Shown piece after piece: positions 25,373-31,554 of a DNA stretch of 31,554 nt. Position numbers and translations under genes: made by a program. How positions within the stretch are numbered: position 1 is the first letter of the stretch; each line of letters begins with the position of its first letter. Under the pieces are notes generated by a model. The model searched no databases and was not told the DNA's origin. It was given only the letters and a program-made list of their open reading frames with translations. Origin of the DNA: JBDIBB01 sp039812685 (GTDB lineage: Bacteria; Acidobacteriota; Vicinamibacteria; Vicinamibacterales; JAFNAJ01); the NCBI GenBank assembly GCA_039812685.1, contig JBDIBB010000041.1:1-31554 (forward strand). Direction: 5' to 3'.

Positions 25373-26785
25373 ATGGCAGCTTCACGCGTGGTCGCCTTGC
25401 TCGTCAGCGTCTGTTCGTGCTGGCTCGCGGCCGGGTCGGGTCTCTCGCGCGCGCAGGCGGCGGATCCGCCGGCGGCGCCACCCCCGCTCGAGATGCCCTA
25501 CACCCAGTTCACGCTGCCCAACGGGCTGCACGTCATCCTCCACGAGGACCACAGCGTGCCGATCGTCAGCGTGAACGTCTGGTATCACGTCGGGTCGGGT
25601 AGCGAGAAGCCCGGGCGCACCGGCTTCGCCCACCTCTTCGAGCACCTGATGTTCGAGGGCTCGAAGCACGTGCCGGAAGGCGCCTTCGACAAGTGGCTCG
25701 AGGCGGCGGGCGCGTCCAACAACGGCTCGACCGATCCCGATCGCACCAACTACTTCATCGACGGGCCCAGGAACGTGCTCGAACTGGCGCTGTTCCTCGA
25801 CTCTGACCGCATGGGCTACCTGCTCGACACGATGTCGCCGGCCAGGGTGGACGGCCAGCGCGACGTGGTGAAGAACGAGCGGCGCGAGGGGGTGGAGAAC
25901 CGGCCGTACGGCATCGCCCTGGTCACGCTTCCGGAACTGCTCTTCCCGCCGGATCATCCCTACCACTGGCCGACGATCGGCTACATGGCCGATCTCTCGG
26001 CCGCCAGCTACGACGACGTGGTGGAGTTCTTCCGCAAGTACTACGCGCCGAACAACGCGAGCCTCGTGGTGGCCGGCGACATCGATGCCGCCGCCGCACG
26101 TGCGCTCGTCGAGAAGTGGTTCGGCGAGGTGAAGCGCGGCGAGCCGGTCCCGCCCGTCGCCCCACCGGCGGCGATGCTGACCGGGGTGACGCGGAAGACG
26201 CTCACCGACCGGGTGCAGTTGCCGGCGCTGACGCTGGCGTGGATCACACCGCGGCAGTTCGCGCCAGGCGACGCCGAACTCGACGTCACGGCGCAGATCC
26301 TGGCCGGCGGCAAGAACTCGCGGCTCTACCGGCGCCTCGTCTACGACATGCAGATCGCCCAGGACGTGTCGGCCACGCAGCAGTCTGGGGCGCTGGCCTC
26401 GACGTTCTCGATCGACGTCATCGTGCGGCCACAGACCGGGATGACAGCCGCGGCCGTCGTCGATCGGGTGCAGGCGATTGTCGACGAGGAGCTGGATCGG
26501 CTGCGCGCCGAGCCGCCGTCGGCCCGCGAGCTGGAACGGGCGCGCAACCAGATGGAGGCGGCCTTCTACGCCTCGCTCGAGCGGGTGGGCGGCTTCGGCG
26601 GCCGGGCCAACCGGCTCAACGCCTATTACGTGGCGACCGGAAACCCCGACTACCTGAACGAGGACCTGGCCCGCTATCGTGCCATCGGCCCCCGCGACAT
26701 CCAGGCCATCGTGTCGCGGTACCTGCCTCGCGACGCCCGTGTCGAGCTCATCGTCGAGCCCGCCGGAGAAAAGGAGCGGCAGTGA
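25373..26785 (+). CDS. Exported M16 family zinc peptidase, catalytic subunit
   Basis: 470 residues. Signal peptide 1 to about 29 (VVALLVSVCSCWLAAG, then SRAQA). M16A (pitrilysin/MPP-beta-like) N-domain with the inverted zinc motif HLFEH (H87, E90, H91) in GFAHLFEHLMFEGSKH and the distal Glu about 77 residues on (VKNERREGVENRPYG). The inactive C-domain starts near residue 240 (LTDRVQLPALTLAWITPRQFAPGDAELDV). These enzymes cut peptides inside a closed chamber. GGGGAG lies 4 nt before this ATG. An in-frame ATG at 25322, 7 nt after a -10 box, could start a leaderless form with 17 extra residues, but it would fit the signal peptide less well. The stop overlaps the start of the next M16 gene. Confidence 0.92.
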   Translation: MAASRVVALLVSVCSCWLAAGSGLSRAQAADPPAAPPPLEMPYTQFTLPNGLHVILHEDHSVPIVSVNVWYHVGSGSEKPGRTGFAHLFEHLMFEGSKHVPEGAFDKWLEAAGASNNGSTDPDRTNYFIDGPRNVLELALFLDSDRMGYLLDTMSPARVDGQRDVVKNERREGVENRPYGIALVTLPELLFPPDHPYHWPTIGYMADLSAASYDDVVEFFRKYYAPNNASLVVAGDIDAAAARALVEKWFGEVKRGEPVPPVAPPAAMLTGVTRKTLTDRVQLPALTLAWITPRQFAPGDAELDVTAQILAGGKNSRLYRRLVYDMQIAQDVSATQQSGALASTFSIDVIVRPQTGMTAAAVVDRVQAIVDEELDRLRAEPPSARELERARNQMEAAFYASLERVGGFGGRANRLNAYYVATGNPDYLNEDLARYRAIGPRDIQAIVSRYLPRDARVELIVEPAGEKERQ

Positions 26786-28281
26786 AGTCGAACAGCTCAT
26801 CGAGGCGTGGGGCTTGGGGCTTGAGGCGTGGGGCTTGGGGCGTGGGGCTTGGGGCCCTGGCACTCCTGCTTGCGTGTGCAGCGAACGCCACCGCCCAGGG
26901 CCCCGACCGATCGAAGCCCCCCGTGCCGGGCGCGCCGCCCGACCTCGTGCTGCCGGCCGTGCGGAAGCACGCGCTGTCCAACGGCCTGCCGGTGTGGATC
27001 GTGGAACACCACGAGGTGCCGGTGGCGCGCGTGCTGCTGGTGGCCCGCGCGGGTGGCGACTCCGATCCGGCCGGCCGGTTCGGCGTCGCCGCGATGATGG
27101 CGTCGATGATGGAGGAGGGCGCCGGCGATCGGGATGCGCTCGCGCTGGCCGACGCCATCGATTTCCTCGGAGCGTCGCTCACCGTGAGCAGCGGGCTGGA
27201 CGCCTCGACGGTGTCGCTCGGCGTGCCGGTGGCCAGGCTGGCGCAGGCCCTGCCCCTGATGGCCGACGTGCTGCTGCGGCCCGCGTTCGCGCCCACGGAG
27301 CTGGAGCGGCTGCGCCAGCAGGCGCTCACCGAACTGCTGCAGGTGCGCGACAACCCGTCCGCGCTGGCGACGCGCGCCTTCGCGCGCGTGGTGTTCGGCC
27401 CGCGACATCGCTACGGCACCGTGGGCGGCACACGCGCCGTGCTGGCCGGACTGACGGTCGACGACCTGAGGGCCGCGCACGCCCGGATCTTCCACCCCGC
27501 CCGGTCGCTGCTGATCGTGGTGGGCGACGTCGCCGCCGACGAAGCGCTGCGGCTGCTCGAGGCGCAGTTCGGCGCCTGGCGCCCCCCGGGGCCGGCCGGC
27601 GACCTGCCGCCCGTCCCGGCGGCTCCGCGCACGACGCGGCGCGAGATCGTGATCGTCGACAAGCCCGGCGCCGCGCAGTCGCAGGTACGCGTCGGCACGG
27701 TGGGAGTGGCCAGGGACACACCCGAGTACTTCCCGATCACGGTCGCCAACACGATCCTCGGCGGGTCGTTCACCTCACGGCTGAACCAGAACCTGCGCGA
27801 GACGCACGGATACAGCTACGGCGCCGGCTCGGTGTTCGACATGCGCCGGTCGGCCGGGCCGTTCTTCGCGACGGCCGGCGTGCAGACCGACAAGACCGCC
27901 GAGTCGGTGCGCGAGGTGTTCAACGAGTTCGCGGCCATGCAGCGGCCGGTGCCCTCTGACGAGCTGGCCCGGGCCAGGAACTACGTGGCGCTGGGCTATC
28001 CCTCCACCTTCGAGACGACGGGCGACATCGCCGGCAGCCTCGCGTCGTTGTTCGTCTACCAACTGCCCGACGACTACCCCTCGCATTTCGTCAGCCGCAT
28101 GCTGGCGGTGACGCAGCCCGAGGTGGAGGCGGTGGCCAAGCAGTATTTCGACGCGTCGCGCTTCGTGGTGGTGGTGGTGGGCGATCGGGCCGCGATCGAG
28201 GCGCCGCTGAAGGCCCTGAACCTCGGCCCGGTGCGGGTGATGGCCGTCGACGAGGTGATGGGCGAGGCGGCCCCGAAGTAG
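26782..28281 (+). CDS. Exported M16 family protein, non-catalytic partner subunit
   Basis: 499 residues from the GTG at 26782, which overlaps the previous stop (GTGA); GGAG lies 5 nt upstream, so the two are translationally coupled. Residues 1 to about 39 are a signal peptide whose n-region and early core (RRGAWGLRRGAWGVGLG) are encoded by a 7-bp tandem repeat. The M16 N-domain (HALSNGLPVWIVEHHEVPVARVLLVA) lacks the zinc motif: where HxxEH should be, the sequence is FGVAAMMASMMEEG. The C-domain has a Gly-rich stretch (LGGSFTSRLNQNLRETHGYSYGAG) as in MPP-alpha-type partners. It probably pairs with the upstream subunit as a heterodimer. A change of one repeat unit would shift the frame and remove the protein. 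Confidence 0.88.
   Translation: MKSNSSSRRGAWGLRRGAWGVGLGALALLLACAANATAQGPDRSKPPVPGAPPDLVLPAVRKHALSNGLPVWIVEHHEVPVARVLLVARAGGDSDPAGRFGVAAMMASMMEEGAGDRDALALADAIDFLGASLTVSSGLDASTVSLGVPVARLAQALPLMADVLLRPAFAPTELERLRQQALTELLQVRDNPSALATRAFARVVFGPRHRYGTVGGTRAVLAGLTVDDLRAAHARIFHPARSLLIVVGDVAADEALRLLEAQFGAWRPPGPAGDLPPVPAAPRTTRREIVIVDKPGAAQSQVRVGTVGVARDTPEYFPITVANTILGGSFTSRLNQNLRETHGYSYGAGSVFDMRRSAGPFFATAGVQTDKTAESVREVFNEFAAMQRPVPSDELARARNYVALGYPSTFETTGDIAGSLASLFVYQLPDDYPSHFVSRMLAVTQPEVEAVAKQYFDASRFVVVVVGDRAAIEAPLKALNLGPVRVMAVDEVMGEAAPK
26804..26852 (+). repeat. Seven-unit heptanucleotide tandem repeat inside the M16 signal-peptide codons
   Basis: Seven end-to-end 7-bp units, in order GGCGTGG, GGCTTGG, GGCTTGA, GGCGTGG, GGCTTGG, GGCGTGG, GGCTTGG, followed by a decayed eighth (GGCCCTG). 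Only two positions vary. Since 7 is not a multiple of 3, units are read in all three frames. Confidence 0.9.
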
Positions 28282-28360
28282 TCCGACCGGCGGTGGCGGC
28301 CGGCGCACGTACGGGAGGATGGCGCATCAACCGGGCGATCCGGCCGGTCGCGTTTGCGCG

Positions 28361-28366
28361 TAGAAT
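28361..28366 (+). promoter_or_regulatory. -10 box TAGAAT before the S9 peptidase
   Basis: TAGAAT predicts a start near 28373 and a leader of about 60 nt, which holds GGAGA (28422-28426), 7 nt before the ATG. No clear -35. Confidence 0.45.
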
Positions 28367-28433
28367 CGTCGCTCGACACCCGTCCCGGCACGGGAGCCCA
28401 ATCCCGACCGAGCCCCTCATTGGAGAACACCCC

Positions 28434-30887
<2,454 letters not shown>

Positions 30888-30938
30888 CGCGGGGGCATGG
30901 CGGAACGCGTGCGTGCGACCACGGGGCGTGATGCCGGC

Positions 30939-30959
30939 CGGGAGGCCTCGAGCCTCCCG
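30939..30959 (+). terminator. Hairpin after the S9 peptidase gene
   Basis: Perfect 8-bp stem CGGGAGGC / GCCTCCCG with a CTCGA loop, about 50 nt after the stop. No T-run follows. Confidence 0.5.
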
Positions 30960-31027
30960 CCGGACCGTGGAACCAGGGCGGGATGCGGCCGCATCACGGG
31001 CCGGACACCCCATCACCGGATGAACCC

Positions 31028-31554
31028 ATGAACACGATGGCCAGGCGCCTCGTCGCCGCGCTGGGTCTGTGCGCGGCGCTCTCCTCCACCGCCGTGGCGC
31101 AGGCGCCCGATCCGATCGCCGAGCGCACGAAGGGCATGACGAAGCTCGACGGCTTCGTGCCGCTCTACTGGGATGCGGGCGCGGGCAGGATCTTCATGGA
31201 GATCGCCCGCTTCGACACGGAACTGCTCTACTCGGTGTCGCTGCCCGCCGGGCTCGGGTCGAACCCGATCGGGCTGGATCGGGGCCAGCTCGGCCCGCGT
31301 CAGGTGATCGTCTTCGAGCGGATCGGCCCGAAGGTGCTGATGGTGGCGCGCAACTACCGCTATCGCGCGCAATCGAACGACGCGGCCGAGCGACGCGCGG
31401 TGGAGGACTCGTTCGCGCGGTCGGCGCTGTGGGGCTTCACGGCCGAGGCCACGGCCGGCGACCGCGTGCTGGTCGACGCCACGCCGCTCGTGCTGCGCGA
31501 CGCGCACGGCGTCGCCGAACGCATCCAGCAGCAGCGCCAGGGGGCGTACCGCGT
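31028..31554 (+). CDS. DUF5117/DUF5118-type zinc metalloprotease (partial, N-terminus only)
   Basis: About 175 residues are visible before the window ends. Signal peptide 1 to about 25 (LVAALGLCAALSSTAVAQA). Then a DUF5118-like propeptide (ERTKGMTKLDGFVPLYWDAGAGRIFMEIARF) and the start of DUF5117 (LLYSVSLPAGLGSNPIGLDRGQLG, VFERIGPKVLMVARNYRYRA). In full-length relatives an HExxH metzincin-like protease domain lies further on; it is outside the window, so activity is not shown here. No strong ribosome-binding site precedes the ATG. It follows the S9 gene on the same strand by 140 nt with a hairpin between. Confidence 0.85.
   Translation, partial: MNTMARRLVAALGLCAALSSTAVAQAPDPIAERTKGMTKLDGFVPLYWDAGAGRIFMEIARFDTELLYSVSLPAGLGSNPIGLDRGQLGPRQVIVFERIGPKVLMVARNYRYRAQSNDAAERRAVEDSFARSALWGFTAEATAGDRVLVDATPLVLRDAHGVAERIQQQRQGAYR

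Noticed and set aside
26782..26900. Twin-arginine export motif in the second M16 subunit (SRRGAWG)
   Set aside because: The Arg pairs come from the 7-bp repeat and the residues after them do not fit the Tat pattern; an ordinary Sec signal is simpler.
26851..26904. Perfect 10-bp inverted repeat GGGGCCCTGG / CCAGGGCCCC inside the second M16 gene
   Set aside because: Lies in coding sequence with a 34-nt loop; expected by chance at this GC level and has no partner element.

Overview
This is a GC-rich chromosomal window with tightly packed genes and no mobile genes, CRISPR arrays, rRNA or tRNA that I can see. The Oar-type TonB-dependent receptor, several exported M16/M28/S9 peptidases, the start of a DUF5117-type metalloprotease and the very high GC point to Acidobacteriota, possibly Vicinamibacteria. 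That placement is an inference from gene content, not a measured phylogeny. I count 22 protein genes, of which the first (inositol-3-phosphate synthase) and the last (DUF5117 protease) run off the window.

Layout. 1-3194: inositol-3-phosphate synthase (minus), diverging from a response regulator fused to a degenerate SpoIIE-type phosphatase, then a small methyltransferase. 3411-6258: a two-BON-domain exported protein, a zinc-ribbon GNAT acetyltransferase, a Spy/CpxP-like protein and an unrecognised lipoprotein with a C-terminal membrane helix. 6340-11559: polA, an exported helical-repeat protein and a PcnB-type poly(A) polymerase. 11729-15518: DUF1015, serA and serC, a serine-biosynthesis block. 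15518-15662: a large inverted-repeat element. 15782-20501: Oar-like receptor and an M23 lipoprotein. 20677-25230: M28 peptidase, then amylomaltase and an aminotransferase on the minus strand. 25373-31554: a coupled M16 pair, an S9 peptidase and the start of a DUF5117 protease.

How the genes fit together. The right half looks like an outer-envelope and periplasmic protein/peptide breakdown and uptake neighbourhood (Oar receptor, M28, M16 pair, S9, DUF5117). The left half is mostly housekeeping: DNA repair, RNA tailing, serine and inositol phosphate synthesis.

The most unusual signals are regulatory. (1) Seven perfect units of a 7-bp repeat sit inside the signal-peptide codons of the second M16 gene, where a one-unit slip would break the frame. 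(2) The same heptamer builds the arms of a 145-bp inverted repeat after serC. (3) Many genes have a TATAAT-like box 7-8 nt before the start codon, suggesting leaderless transcripts. (4) Three divergent gene pairs share one AT core that reads as a -10 box on both strands. (5) DUF1015, carrying a ParB/SerK-like DGHHR motif, precedes serA-serC where a phosphoserine phosphatase might be expected.
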